The position numbers and the translations under genes are program-made. Positions 8,097-15,607 of a stretch of 64,000 bases of DNA are shown piece after piece (positions within the stretch are counted from its first letter, which is position 1; every line of letters starts with the position of its first letter). The notes beneath the pieces are model-generated. The model worked only from the letters and a program-made list of their open reading frames with translations. It searched no databases and was not told the origin of the DNA. The stretch comes from Burkholderiales bacterium (GTDB taxonomy: Bacteria; Pseudomonadota; Gammaproteobacteria; Burkholderiales; SG8-41): NCBI GenBank assembly GCA_019749945.1, contig JAIEPF010000021.1:124001-188000 (forward strand). The letters are read 5' to 3'.

Positions 8097-8960
8097 TCAG
8101 GCGACAGTCATTTCCTTGCGGAAGCGGTTGAGATCCTTCACCGATTCGAATTTGCGCCCGAACAGCAGCGACAGATTGTGCAGGATCACCGCGACCACTT
8201 TCTGCTCCCATTCCCGGTCGAAGCGGATCTGTTCATCGAGCCAGCGTTCCAGCCAGGCGGGATCGGGGAGCTTGCTTTGCACCGTGTCCTGCGGAAACAG
8301 GCTTTTGTTGACGTGCAGGTTGGTCGGATGCAGCGGTTTGCCGCTGCGCCCGGAGCTGGCCATCAGCACGCCGACCCTGGCGAAGGCTGCGCGCGCCGAT
8401 TCGCCGACCGTGTTCAGCGCGCGCCTCATGTACTGCAGGTAGGCGCCGCCGTGGCGCGCCTCGTCGCGCGAGATCAGCTTGTAGATGTGGCGGATCACCG
8501 GCTCGGTGTGCCATTGCATCGCGCAGCGGTACCAGTGGTTCAAGCGGATTTCGCCGCAGAAATGCATCATCAGCGTTTCCAGCGGCGGCGCCGGGTCGAA
8601 GCTGAAACGCACGGCGTGCAGTTCCTCCGGCGTCGGCGCCAGTTCGGGGCGGAAGCGGCGCAGGTAATCGATCAGCACCAGCGAATGTTTCTGTTCCTCG
8701 TAGAACCACACCGACATGAACGCGGAAAAATCGCTGTCGTGCTGGTTGTCGCGCAGGAACATCTCGGTCGCAGGCAGCGCCGCCCATTCCGTGATCGCGT
8801 TCATCTTGATGGTCAGCGCCTGCTCGTCGGTCAGTCGTGATCCGTCGAAGCTGTCCCAGGGCACATCATCGGCCATGTTCCAGCGGATGCGCTCCAGCGA
8901 TTTGAAGATTTCCGGGTAGAGCATGCGGCTGGTGGTGACAAACTCGGTATCGGGCTGCAT
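8097..8960 (-). CDS. Diiron acyl-ACP-desaturase-like (ferritin-fold) protein
   Basis: The protein is 287 residues from the ATG at 8960, chosen because AAGGAG lies 6 bp upstream. Further in-frame starts at 8996 and 9011 lack this. Six candidate iron ligands are spaced as in soluble acyl-ACP desaturases: Glu58, Glu89-x2-His92 (EEQKH), Glu137 and Glu167-x2-His170 (DEARH). The fold is therefore a ferritin-like four-helix diiron oxidase, and a fatty-acid or related oxidation is likely. The substrate is unknown. The gene follows the photolyase gene by 43 bp on the same strand and so probably belongs to the B12-photoreceptor operon. That, plus the facing lipid-modification operon, suggests an oxidative step on fatty acyl chains (inference). 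Confidence 0.78.
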   Translation of the reverse strand: MQPDTEFVTTSRMLYPEIFKSLERIRWNMADDVPWDSFDGSRLTDEQALTIKMNAITEWAALPATEMFLRDNQHDSDFSAFMSVWFYEEQKHSLVLIDYLRRFRPELAPTPEELHAVRFSFDPAPPLETLMMHFCGEIRLNHWYRCAMQWHTEPVIRHIYKLISRDEARHGGAYLQYMRRALNTVGESARAAFARVGVLMASSGRSGKPLHPTNLHVNKSLFPQDTVQSKLPDPAWLERWLDEQIRFDREWEQKVVAVILHNLSLLFGRKFESVKDLNRFRKEMTVA

Positions 8961-9003
8961 CAGGGGCTCCTTGGCCGCGCGGGCAGTGGGGGACATATTA
9001 TGG

Positions 9004-10536
9004 TCACGCAATTGTTGCCAGAATGTTGCCGGCGGCGGCGCGGATTGCGCCGCGCTCGGCGGCGCTCAGGCGCGCGATATTGCGCGCCATCAGTGCGGTG
9101 CGCGGATTGCGCCGCAATGCCGGCTCATGGCGGTCGAGAAAATTCCAGTACAGCGTGGTGTACGGGCAGGCACGCGGCCCGGTTTTGATTTTCGGATCAT
9201 AACGACAGTTGCCGCAGTAGTTGCTCATGCGCTGGATGTAGGCGCCGGAAGCGACATAGGGTTTGCTGGTGAAACGGCCGCCGTTGGCGTAGAGCGCCAT
9301 GCCCGCGGTGTTGGGCAGCTCGGCCCATTCAACCGCATCGACGTAGACGGCGAGGTACCATTCGTGCACGGCTTTGGGCGCGATGCCGGCGAGCAGCGCG
9401 AAATTGCCGGTCACCATCAGCCGCTGGATGTGATGGGCATAACCGTGGCGCAGCGTCTGGGTGATGGCCTCGCGCAGGCAGTTCATGGTTGTGTCGCCGG
9501 TCCAGTACCAGGCCGGCAAGGGGCGCTGGTGGTCGAAATGATTGGCGGCGAGCATGCCGGGCATGTCCAGCCAGTAGACGCCGCGGATGAATTCGCGCCA
9601 GCCGAGGATCTGCCGCACAAAACCTTCGACGCCGGCGAGGGGCGCACGCCCGTCGCGCCAAGCGGCTGTTGCCGCCGCAATGACTTCGCGCGGATTGAGC
9701 AATTTCAGGTTCAGCACCGCCGACAGCAGCGAATGCCAGCCGAAGGGCATGCCGGTCCACATCGCATCCTGATAGAGACCGAAGGTCGGCAGACGGTGTT
9801 CGACAAAATCCGCCAGTGCGCGCAAGGCATCAGTACGGGTCACCGGCCAGTGGAATTCCTCAAGTGAACCCGGATGTCCCGCAAACCGTTGCCGGACCAG
9901 CGCCATCACTTCCCGCGTGACCGGATCCGGCGCGAACTGCGGCGGCTGCGGCAGTGCACCGGGGCCGGTTTTGGCAAATGATCCGCGGTTTTCGGCATCG
10001 AAGTTCCAGCGCCCGCCGGCGGGTTCACCGTTTTCCATCAACACAGCATGCCGGCGCCGCATCTGGCGGTAGAAAAATTCCATGCGCAGCTCATTGCGAC
10101 CCTCCGCCCAGGCGGCGAACTCCTGGCGGCTGCACAGGAAATGCGTGTCGGGGCGGATTTCCAGCGCAACAGCCGCGTCGCGACAGGCTGCCGTGACCAG
10201 TTCGAGTACGCGGTGTTCGCCGGGTTCGCAGACGATTACCCTGGAGGGCTGGTGTTCGCCGAGAAGCTTGTGCAACTGTGCGCCGAGTCCGTGTTCACCA
10301 TTTGCGGCGGGCTGCAGCGCGACATAAAGCAGCGGCAGATCCTGCGCGCGCAGCAATTCTGCGAAGTGCCGCATCGCCGACAGGAACAGCGTGATGCGCG
10401 CCTGGTGGCTCCAGACGTGGGTGGCTTCACCTGCGGCCTCGATCATCACGATGCAATCCTGCTTGCGATCAATGCCGGAAAGCGCTGCGTTGTCGAGGCT
10501 CAGCTGGTCACCCAGCACCAGTATCAGATTGCGCAT
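9004..10536 (-). CDS. phrB: FeS-type cryptochrome / (6-4) photolyase-related protein
   Basis: This 510-residue flavoprotein belongs to the FeS-BCP branch of the photolyase/cryptochrome family (formerly called deoxyribodipyrimidine photolyase-related). The N-terminal Rossmann domain starts NLILVLGDQLS. The C-terminal helical FAD domain contains the clustered cysteines of the 4Fe-4S site: YCGNC, then RACPY, plus an upstream Cys in MNCLREAI. Characterised relatives (Agrobacterium PhrB) repair (6-4) photoproducts with light. The gene begins 3 bp after the DUF2256 gene and is within the operon led by the B12-dependent repressor. Light-induced expression would fit a DNA-repair role. Confidence 0.9.
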   Translation of the reverse strand: MRNLILVLGDQLSLDNAALSGIDRKQDCIVMIEAAGEATHVWSHQARITLFLSAMRHFAELLRAQDLPLLYVALQPAANGEHGLGAQLHKLLGEHQPSRVIVCEPGEHRVLELVTAACRDAAVALEIRPDTHFLCSRQEFAAWAEGRNELRMEFFYRQMRRRHAVLMENGEPAGGRWNFDAENRGSFAKTGPGALPQPPQFAPDPVTREVMALVRQRFAGHPGSLEEFHWPVTRTDALRALADFVEHRLPTFGLYQDAMWTGMPFGWHSLLSAVLNLKLLNPREVIAAATAAWRDGRAPLAGVEGFVRQILGWREFIRGVYWLDMPGMLAANHFDHQRPLPAWYWTGDTTMNCLREAITQTLRHGYAHHIQRLMVTGNFALLAGIAPKAVHEWYLAVYVDAVEWAELPNTAGMALYANGGRFTSKPYVASGAYIQRMSNYCGNCRYDPKIKTGPRACPYTTLYWNFLDRHEPALRRNPRTALMARNIARLSAAERGAIRAAAGNILATIA

Positions 10537-10539
10537 GGT

Positions 10540-10668
10540 TCAGCGGCTGCGCCGGCAGCGCTCCGAGCAGTATTTGACGGCGTCCCAGACTTTTGCCCAG
10601 CGCCGCCGCCAGACCATGGGTCGGTTGCAGCCGACGCAGGTTTTGACCGGGAGTTCTGATTTGCGCAT
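10540..10668 (-). CDS. DUF2256 family zinc-ribbon-like small protein
   Basis: This 42-residue peptide is read from the ATG at 10668 to the TGA at 10540-10542. It has four cysteines arranged as C11-x2-C14 and C34-x3-C38, and the sequence KTCVGCNRPMVWRRRW followed by YCSERC. This matches the DUF2256 family as I know it. Members are often encoded next to FeS-type photolyases, as here (3 bp gap). The cysteines probably bind zinc, and the peptide is very basic, so a nucleic-acid or protein-contact role is possible. It lies 15 bp downstream of the photoreceptor gene and is easily missed because of its size. Confidence 0.85.
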   Translation of the reverse strand: MRKSELPVKTCVGCNRPMVWRRRWAKVWDAVKYCSERCRRSR

Positions 10669-10683
10669 GGCGACGGAGCGTGG

Positions 10684-11604
10684 TCAGCGCTGCGCGCGTT
10701 CTACGCGCCAGCGTTCCAGCGCATAACGCATGTCGTCGAACGAGCGCAGCAGCAATGTGCCCGCGGGCGCCTTGCGCGCGCGCGCGAGGGCGCCGCCGCC
10801 GCCCCACACTTCGATGCTGTCCGGCAGCAGGGTGCGCAGTTCGGAAAGCCCGGCAAGCGCAGCGTTCTGGGTGAAAGCGCTGCTGAAGGACAGGGCAACC
10901 ACATCGGCCCGATAGGCGGGGACTGCATTCTTGATGTCGATGACCGGGGTCTCGGTGCCCAGTGCGACGCAGGCGCCGCCCTCGGCAATCAGTACCGCTT
11001 CGACCATCAACAGGCCGATGCGGTGTTTTTCCCCGGGCAGCGAAGTCAGCAGCACCCGCGGCGCCGAACCGCGGCCGGGCTGCGCGATGATCGCGTTGCG
11101 CAGGATGTTCTGCACGTGCTCCGAGTAAAGGTGTTCGTCGAACACGGCGATTTTTCCCGCGATCCAGGCCTCGCCGATCCAGTGGTTGAGCGCGGCCACG
11201 GTTTCGGTGACAAAACGCAGCAGCCCCTGCTTCATCAGAGCCTGCAGCAGTGCGTTGCGGAAACCGTCGGCGTCATGACTGGTCAGCAGATCGAGCAAGG
11301 CGGCGATATCCGCAGGCGGCGTCTGTTCTGGCGCACGCGAAGCGATCAGTTGCGCGAGTTCGGCATTGCTTTGATTGATGATCTTGCCCGGCCGGTGGCC
11401 GTAATCGATCAGCAGGCGCAGCAGGCGCAGTTTTTCCAGCTGGCCCGTCGAGTACAGGCGCTCGTCGTGCTGGTCCCGCACCGGCGCGGGAAAACCGTAG
11501 CGGCGCTCCCAGACCCGGAGGGTGTCCTTGGACAGGCCGGTATCGCGCTCCACGGCGGCAATGTTGTAGAGAGCGTCATCCGGTAGATCGACGGCTGTTT
11601 CCAT
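10684..11604 (-). CDS. carH: B12-dependent photoreceptor transcriptional repressor, MerR family (CarH/LitR type)
   Basis: The protein is 306 residues from the ATG at 11604. The N-terminal MerR winged helix spans about 13-75 (YNIAAVERDTGLSKDTLRVWERRYGF). It is followed by a helical bundle carrying the W-x9-EH signature (Trp147, Glu157, His158) and then a cobalamin-binding Rossmann domain with GEKHRIG, whose His194 would be the lower axial ligand. This is the architecture of CarH/LitR, which bind adenosylcobalamin, repress in the dark and release DNA on light-driven Co-C cleavage. The residue after Trp147 is Ile, where Thermus CarH has His132. The gene diverges from the lipid operon and heads the photolyase operon, so both sides are plausible targets. 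Confidence 0.9.
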   Translation of the reverse strand: METAVDLPDDALYNIAAVERDTGLSKDTLRVWERRYGFPAPVRDQHDERLYSTGQLEKLRLLRLLIDYGHRPGKIINQSNAELAQLIASRAPEQTPPADIAALLDLLTSHDADGFRNALLQALMKQGLLRFVTETVAALNHWIGEAWIAGKIAVFDEHLYSEHVQNILRNAIIAQPGRGSAPRVLLTSLPGEKHRIGLLMVEAVLIAEGGACVALGTETPVIDIKNAVPAYRADVVALSFSSAFTQNAALAGLSELRTLLPDSIEVWGGGGALARARKAPAGTLLLRSFDDMRYALERWRVERAQR

Positions 11605-11606
11605 AT

Positions 11607-11617
11607 TGTCTTGGACA
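11607..11617. promoter_or_regulatory. Palindrome TGTC-N3-GACA, candidate operator next to carH start
   Basis: This perfect 4+4 palindrome with a 3 bp centre (TTG) ends 3 bp upstream of the carH start codon. At this position a bound repressor would block transcription or elongation of its own gene. Its twin is at 11756-11766. The assignment to CarH is inferred from location and symmetry only. Confidence 0.4.
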
Positions 11618-11755
11618 GAAGTGGCTTTTATAGCCCAAAAATGGGAATTTTTGCCCTTTGAAGGCATCATTGACCTGGACATTATTGGTCAGCAGCTGGA
11701 CAAAGTCAACGCACTGCCCGGCAATTCCGGCACCGCATCCGACATCCGGCTTTTC

Positions 11756-11766
11756 TGTCATGGACA
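11756..11766. promoter_or_regulatory. Palindrome TGTC-N3-GACA, candidate operator of the lipid operon
   Basis: This is the second copy of the palindrome, with centre ATG, 26 bp before the start codon of the FAD oxidoreductase gene. Identical half sites and spacing at both ends of the divergent region suggest one regulator acting on both transcription units. This is inference and no binding data are available. Confidence 0.4.
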
Positions 11767-11792
11767 TTCAATGAGCATGTTTCGAGGGCGCT

Positions 11793-13112
11793 ATGGTTAG
11801 CCGCCGCTGGCAATCCCAGGGGCAGCGCATTGCCGTGGTTGGTGCCGGCATCGCCGGTCTTTCTGCGGCCTGGCTGCTGTCGCGCAGCCACGACGTGACC
11901 CTGTTCGAGGCCAATGATTACCTCGGCGGACACAGCCATACCGTCGAGGTGACACTGGACGGCATCACGGCGCCGGTCGATACCGGTTTTCTGGTGTTCA
12001 ACGACCGCAGTTATCCCAATCTGATCGCCTTGTTCGATCATCTGGGCATCGCGTCCTGTGCCAGCGACATGTCGTTTTCGGTGCGCATTGCCGGTGAAAA
12101 CCTCGAGTGGGCCGGCAGCAATCTGGCGGCCGTGTTCGCGCAGCGCCGCAACCTGCTGCGTCCGCAGTTCTGGGGCATGTTGTCCGACATTCTGCGCTTC
12201 AATCGCGAGGCGACCGCCATTGTGCAAGGCAGCGGCGCATTAACCGCGACCCTCGGCGAATTCCTCGCCGCAGGCGGTTATGGCCGCGCGTTCCGCGACT
12301 GGTATCTGTTGCCGATGGCGGGTGCGATCTGGTCGTGTCCGACGGCGACGATGCTGGATTATCCGGCGCGGACTTTTTTTGCGTTCTGCGCCAACCACGG
12401 TTTGCTGCAGCTCAGCGACCGGCCGCAATGGCGCACCGTGATCGGCGGCGCGCGTACTTACGTGGCGCGGCTGGCGGCGGAAATCGGGGCCGTGCGCGTC
12501 AACACTCCCGTGGTTTCGGTGTTGCGCGGCGCGGGCGGCGCAACGTTAACACTCGCCTGCGGCGATACCCAGACCTTTGATGCCGTGGTGCTGGCCTGCC
12601 ACAGCGACCAGGCGCTGCGCCTGCTCGGCGATGCCGACACCGCCGAGCGCGAGGTGCTGGCCGCGATTCGTTACCAGGACAATCGAGTGATTCTGCACAC
12701 CGATGAACGTTTCCTGCCGCGGTCGCGCGCCGCGTGGTCGGCATGGAATTATCATGCACATGACAGCGCGGCCCAGGCGCAGCCGGTGGGCGTCAGTTAC
12801 CTGATCAACAAGCTGCAGCCGCTGCCCTTTAGCCGGCCGGTGATCGTGACACTGAACCCGGGTGACGAACCGCGGTTGGAAACGGTCATCGATCGTTACA
12901 GCTACGCCCATCCGGTGTTCGACCAGGCCGGCATCGCCGCGCAGGCACGTCTGCCGCAGTTGCAGGGCCGGCGCAACACCTGGTTCTGCGGCGCCTGGGC
13001 AGGCTATGGTTTTCATGAGGACGGCCTGAAAGCCGGCATGGCGGTGGCCGCGGATCTGGGCGTCACCGCGCCGTGGCTGGCGCAAGACCGGGCGCTGAAA
13101 GTCGCCGCATGA
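11793..13112 (+). CDS. FAD-dependent amine oxidase-like oxidoreductase
   Basis: This 439-residue flavoprotein has an N-terminal dinucleotide motif GAGIAG at residues 17-22, followed by FEANDYLGGHSHTV, as in flavin amine oxidase/desaturase families. The C-terminal FAD motif region ends CGAWAGYGFHEDGLKAG. Relatives are encoded beside CFA-synthase-like genes, and plant cyclopropane synthases carry a similar domain at their N-terminus. A lipid-linked oxidation is therefore plausible, but the reaction is not known to me. It is the first gene of an eight-gene plus-strand operon. It overlaps the DUF1365 gene by 4 bp (ATGA). Regulation by the divergent B12 photoreceptor is inferred. Confidence 0.85.
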   Translation: MVSRRWQSQGQRIAVVGAGIAGLSAAWLLSRSHDVTLFEANDYLGGHSHTVEVTLDGITAPVDTGFLVFNDRSYPNLIALFDHLGIASCASDMSFSVRIAGENLEWAGSNLAAVFAQRRNLLRPQFWGMLSDILRFNREATAIVQGSGALTATLGEFLAAGGYGRAFRDWYLLPMAGAIWSCPTATMLDYPARTFFAFCANHGLLQLSDRPQWRTVIGGARTYVARLAAEIGAVRVNTPVVSVLRGAGGATLTLACGDTQTFDAVVLACHSDQALRLLGDADTAEREVLAAIRYQDNRVILHTDERFLPRSRAAWSAWNYHAHDSAAQAQPVGVSYLINKLQPLPFSRPVIVTLNPGDEPRLETVIDRYSYAHPVFDQAGIAAQARLPQLQGRRNTWFCGAWAGYGFHEDGLKAGMAVAADLGVTAPWLAQDRALKVAA

Positions 13113-13873
13113 GCGCCACCGGCCTCATTTACACGGGCGAGGTCATGCATCGCCGGCTGGCACCCGTGGCGCATGCGTTCCGCCATGGCGTTTTTTTCAT
13201 GCGCCTGCGGGTTGATGCGCCGCCGGAACGCTGGCCGTTGCTGATGTCACGCAACCGCTGGAACCTGTTCAGCTTCCATGATGCCGACCACGGCCCGCGT
13301 GACGGCAGTGCACTGGTACCGTGGCTGCGCGGCCTGCTGGCCCGGGAGGGTCTGGATTGCGCAGATGGCGCGATCTGGCTGCAGACTTTCCCGCGCGTGC
13401 TGGGTTATGTCTTCAACCCCGTCAGTTTCTGGCTGTGCCATGACCGCGCAGGTGCGCTGCGCGCGGTGCTGGCTGCCGTCAGCAACACCTTCGGCGAGCA
13501 CCACCATTACCTGGTGGCCCATCCCGATGCGCGGCCGATTACCGCCGGCGACTGGCTCAACGCGCGCAAGGTGTTCCATGTCTCGCCGTTTTTCCCGGTC
13601 AGCGGCGGATACCGTTTTCGCTTCAGTGATAGCGGCGCGCGCTGCTGCTTTCGCATTGATTACGACGATGGCTGCGGCGCGCGACTGGTGACCAGCGTCG
13701 GTGGTGAGGCGGCGCCGCTGCATAACCGGGCGCTGGCACATGTTTTTTTCCGTTACCCCTGGCTGACGTTGGGGGTGATGCTGCGCATCCATTACCACGC
13801 ACTGCGGCTGTGGCTGAAGCGCGTGCCTTTTTATTCCAAACCCCTGCCGCCGGCAGAGAAGATCACCCGATGA
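13109..13873 (+). CDS. DUF1365 family protein
   Basis: The protein is 254 residues from the ATG at 13109, which overlaps the upstream stop as ATGA. It belongs to DUF1365, recognised by the early GEVMHRRLAPVAHAFRHGVFFMRLRVD segment, the central VFNPVSFWLCHD motif and VSNTFGEHHHYL. No reaction is established for the family that I can state. It occurs almost always between an FAD amine oxidase-like gene and a CFA-synthase-like gene, and fused relatives exist in plants. It is probably a cytoplasmic or membrane-associated partner in acyl-chain modification (inference). Its stop overlaps the next start (ATGA). Confidence 0.88.
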   Translation: MSATGLIYTGEVMHRRLAPVAHAFRHGVFFMRLRVDAPPERWPLLMSRNRWNLFSFHDADHGPRDGSALVPWLRGLLAREGLDCADGAIWLQTFPRVLGYVFNPVSFWLCHDRAGALRAVLAAVSNTFGEHHHYLVAHPDARPITAGDWLNARKVFHVSPFFPVSGGYRFRFSDSGARCCFRIDYDDGCGARLVTSVGGEAAPLHNRALAHVFFRYPWLTLGVMLRIHYHALRLWLKRVPFYSKPLPPAEKITR

Positions 13874-15081
13874 ACAATGTACTGAGCAATGCCGTCCCAT
13901 CCCGTCCCGAACCCGCCGCCGCGCGCTGGTTGTTCCGTCTGTTGTCGCAACTGCATTGCGGCAGCATCGAGCTGCGCTGCCCGGATGGCCGCAAACTGTC
14001 CTTTGGCGGGAAAAATCCGGGCCCGCATGCCGCGCTGACCCTGCATGACTGGAATGTCTGCGGCGACATCTTGAGCCGCGGCGACATCGGGCTGGCCGAG
14101 GCTTATATCGCCGGCCGCGCTGATTCCGGCGACCTGATGCAGCTCCTGCTGTTGGGGGCGCTGAACGAATGGGCGATCGAACAGGCGATCCACGGCCGCT
14201 GGTGGGCGACGCTGGCGTACCGGATGCGGCACTGGCTGCGGCCGAATTCCCGCCGCGGCAGCCGCAGGAACATCCATGCCCACTACGACCTCGGCAATGA
14301 TTTTTACCGGCTGTGGCTGGATCCGGGGATGACCTATTCGGCGGCCTTGTTCGAGGGCGATGCGGCGCGCAGCCTGGGCGATGCGCAGAACGCGAAGTAC
14401 GCGCGCATCCTGCATGCGCTCGACGCGCGACCCGGACAGCACATCCTTGAGGTGGGTTGCGGCTGGGGCGGTTTTGCCGAGCAGGCGGCACGCGCGGGTT
14501 GCCGTGTCACCGGCATCACCATTTCGCAGGCGCAGCTCGATTACGCGCGGCAGCGCATCGCCGCCGCGGGACTGCAGGACCGGGTGGAACTGAAACTGCT
14601 CGATTACCGCGACCTCGACGGGCGGTTTGATCACGTGGTGTCGATCGAAATGTTCGAGGCCGTCGGTGAAAACTACTGGCCGGGTTATTTCGCCATGCTG
14701 CGCGACCGCTTGCGCCCGGGCGGCCGCGCCGTGGTGCAGTCGATCACCATCGCCGATGCCAAATTCGAGCGTTACCGCAGCGGCACCGATTTCATCCAGC
14801 AGTACATTTTCCCCGGCGGCATGCTGCCGTCGCCGCGCCGTTTTCGTGAAGTTGCCGCGGCACAGGGGCTGGCGGTGGCCGAAATGCATGACTTTGGTCC
14901 CGACTACGCGGAAACCCTGAGGCAATGGCATCTGCGTTTCAACGGCGTGGCGGCCGAGGTGCAGGCGCAGGGCTTTGATCAACGCTTCATGCGCACCTGG
15001 CGCTTTTATCTGGCTTATTGCGAAGCGGGTTTTCGCGCGCAGGCCACCGATGTGACCCAGGCTTTGCTGGTCCATGCATAG
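13870..15081 (+). CDS. Cyclopropane-fatty-acyl-phospholipid synthase-like SAM methyltransferase
   Basis: The protein is 403 residues from the ATG at 13870. The C-terminal two thirds is a CFA-type methyltransferase: HYDLGNDFY at 138-146, SAM motif I LEVGCGWGGFAEQ at 193-205, and LLDYRDLDGRFDHVVS. By my recollection of E. coli Cfa, the residues that hold the catalytic bicarbonate are Cys139, Glu239, His266, Ile268 and a Tyr. Here the Cys position is Ala158 (TYSAALF), the Glu is kept (Glu263) and the His position is Gln290 (VVQSI). A true cyclopropanation reaction is therefore doubtful. A methylation such as the first step to methylated or furan fatty acids is an alternative (inference). The gene overlaps both neighbours. 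Confidence 0.85.
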   Translation: MNNVLSNAVPSRPEPAAARWLFRLLSQLHCGSIELRCPDGRKLSFGGKNPGPHAALTLHDWNVCGDILSRGDIGLAEAYIAGRADSGDLMQLLLLGALNEWAIEQAIHGRWWATLAYRMRHWLRPNSRRGSRRNIHAHYDLGNDFYRLWLDPGMTYSAALFEGDAARSLGDAQNAKYARILHALDARPGQHILEVGCGWGGFAEQAARAGCRVTGITISQAQLDYARQRIAAAGLQDRVELKLLDYRDLDGRFDHVVSIEMFEAVGENYWPGYFAMLRDRLRPGGRAVVQSITIADAKFERYRSGTDFIQQYIFPGGMLPSPRRFREVAAAQGLAVAEMHDFGPDYAETLRQWHLRFNGVAAEVQAQGFDQRFMRTWRFYLAYCEAGFRAQATDVTQALLVHA

Positions 15082-15607
15082 AACCCTCGTGTTCTGTTTG
15101 CTGGTGTTGCTCGCGCTGCCTGCTGCAGCGGCGGAACTGCCGGCCGCGGCCTGCAAACTGCTGCAGACCTGCCGCCTGATCGGGCAGGGGACGCTGCGCT
15201 GGTGGGGTTTTCACGTCTATGACGCCGCGTTGTGGGCGCCCTCCGAGCGCTGGCAGGCGCAGGCGCCGTACGCACTCGACATCCGTTATGCGCGGCGCGT
15301 GACCGGCGCGCAGTTGGCGGAAACCAGCGTCGACGAATTACGCCGGCTTGGCATCGGTGACGAAGCGGCGCTGACGCGCTGGGGTGCCGCCATGCGCAAA
15401 TTGTTTCCCGACGTCGCGCCGGGCAGCCGGCTGATCGGTGTCCATGTGCCGCAGCGCGGCGCGCTGTTTTATTCCGCCACCGCCTATCTCGGCGCGATCG
15501 AAGAGCCGGAGTTCGCGCGCGGTTTTTTTGCGATCTGGCTCGACCCCCGCACGCAGAAGCCGGATCTGCGCGCCGCGCTGCTCGGCCGCGATGGCGCCGC
15601 TGAATAA
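15074..15607 (+). CDS. Chalcone isomerase-like exported protein
   Basis: The protein is 177 residues with a signal peptide (cleavage near ALPAAAA, about residues 15-21). The mature part resembles the bacterial chalcone isomerase-like family: GQGTLRWWGFHVYDAALWAP, then ALDIRYARRVTGAQLAETSVDELRR. In plants this fold includes fatty-acid-binding proteins as well as true isomerases. A periplasmic acyl- or lipid-binding role fits the operon better than flavonoid chemistry (inference). The start overlaps the CFA-like gene by 8 bp and the end overlaps the MFS gene by 17 bp, so expression is coupled. Confidence 0.82.
   Translation: MHRTLVFCLLVLLALPAAAAELPAAACKLLQTCRLIGQGTLRWWGFHVYDAALWAPSERWQAQAPYALDIRYARRVTGAQLAETSVDELRRLGIGDEAALTRWGAAMRKLFPDVAPGSRLIGVHVPQRGALFYSATAYLGAIEEPEFARGFFAIWLDPRTQKPDLRAALLGRDGAAE

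Larger units (their letters stand above)
11605..11792. promoter_or_regulatory. Divergent control region of the photoreceptor/lipid island
   Basis: This 188 bp region separates the repressor gene from the plus-strand operon. For the minus strand it holds a good sigma-70-like promoter: TTGACT (reverse of 11704-11709), a 17 bp spacer and AATAAT (reverse of 11681-11686). Two 11 bp palindromes of the same form, TGTC-N3-GACA, lie at its two ends (11607-11617 and 11756-11766). Two further TGGACA half sites are at 11676-11681 and 11697-11702, and an inverted repeat TGACC/GGTCA spans 11671-11691. These are candidate operators for the CarH-like repressor (inference). A clear plus-strand -10/-35 pair was not found. 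An AT-rich hairpin (CAAAAAT/ATTTTTG) is at 11636-11653. Confidence 0.6.

Noticed and set aside
11636..11653. CAAAAAT/ATTTTTG hairpin as an intrinsic terminator
   Set aside because: It lies in a divergent promoter region with no gene ending there, and the stem is AT-rich and short. It is more likely regulatory or incidental.
13810..13869. Upstream start of the CFA-like gene
   Set aside because: The extra 20 residues are the out-of-frame end of DUF1365. The ATGA overlap at 13870 matches the rest of the operon.
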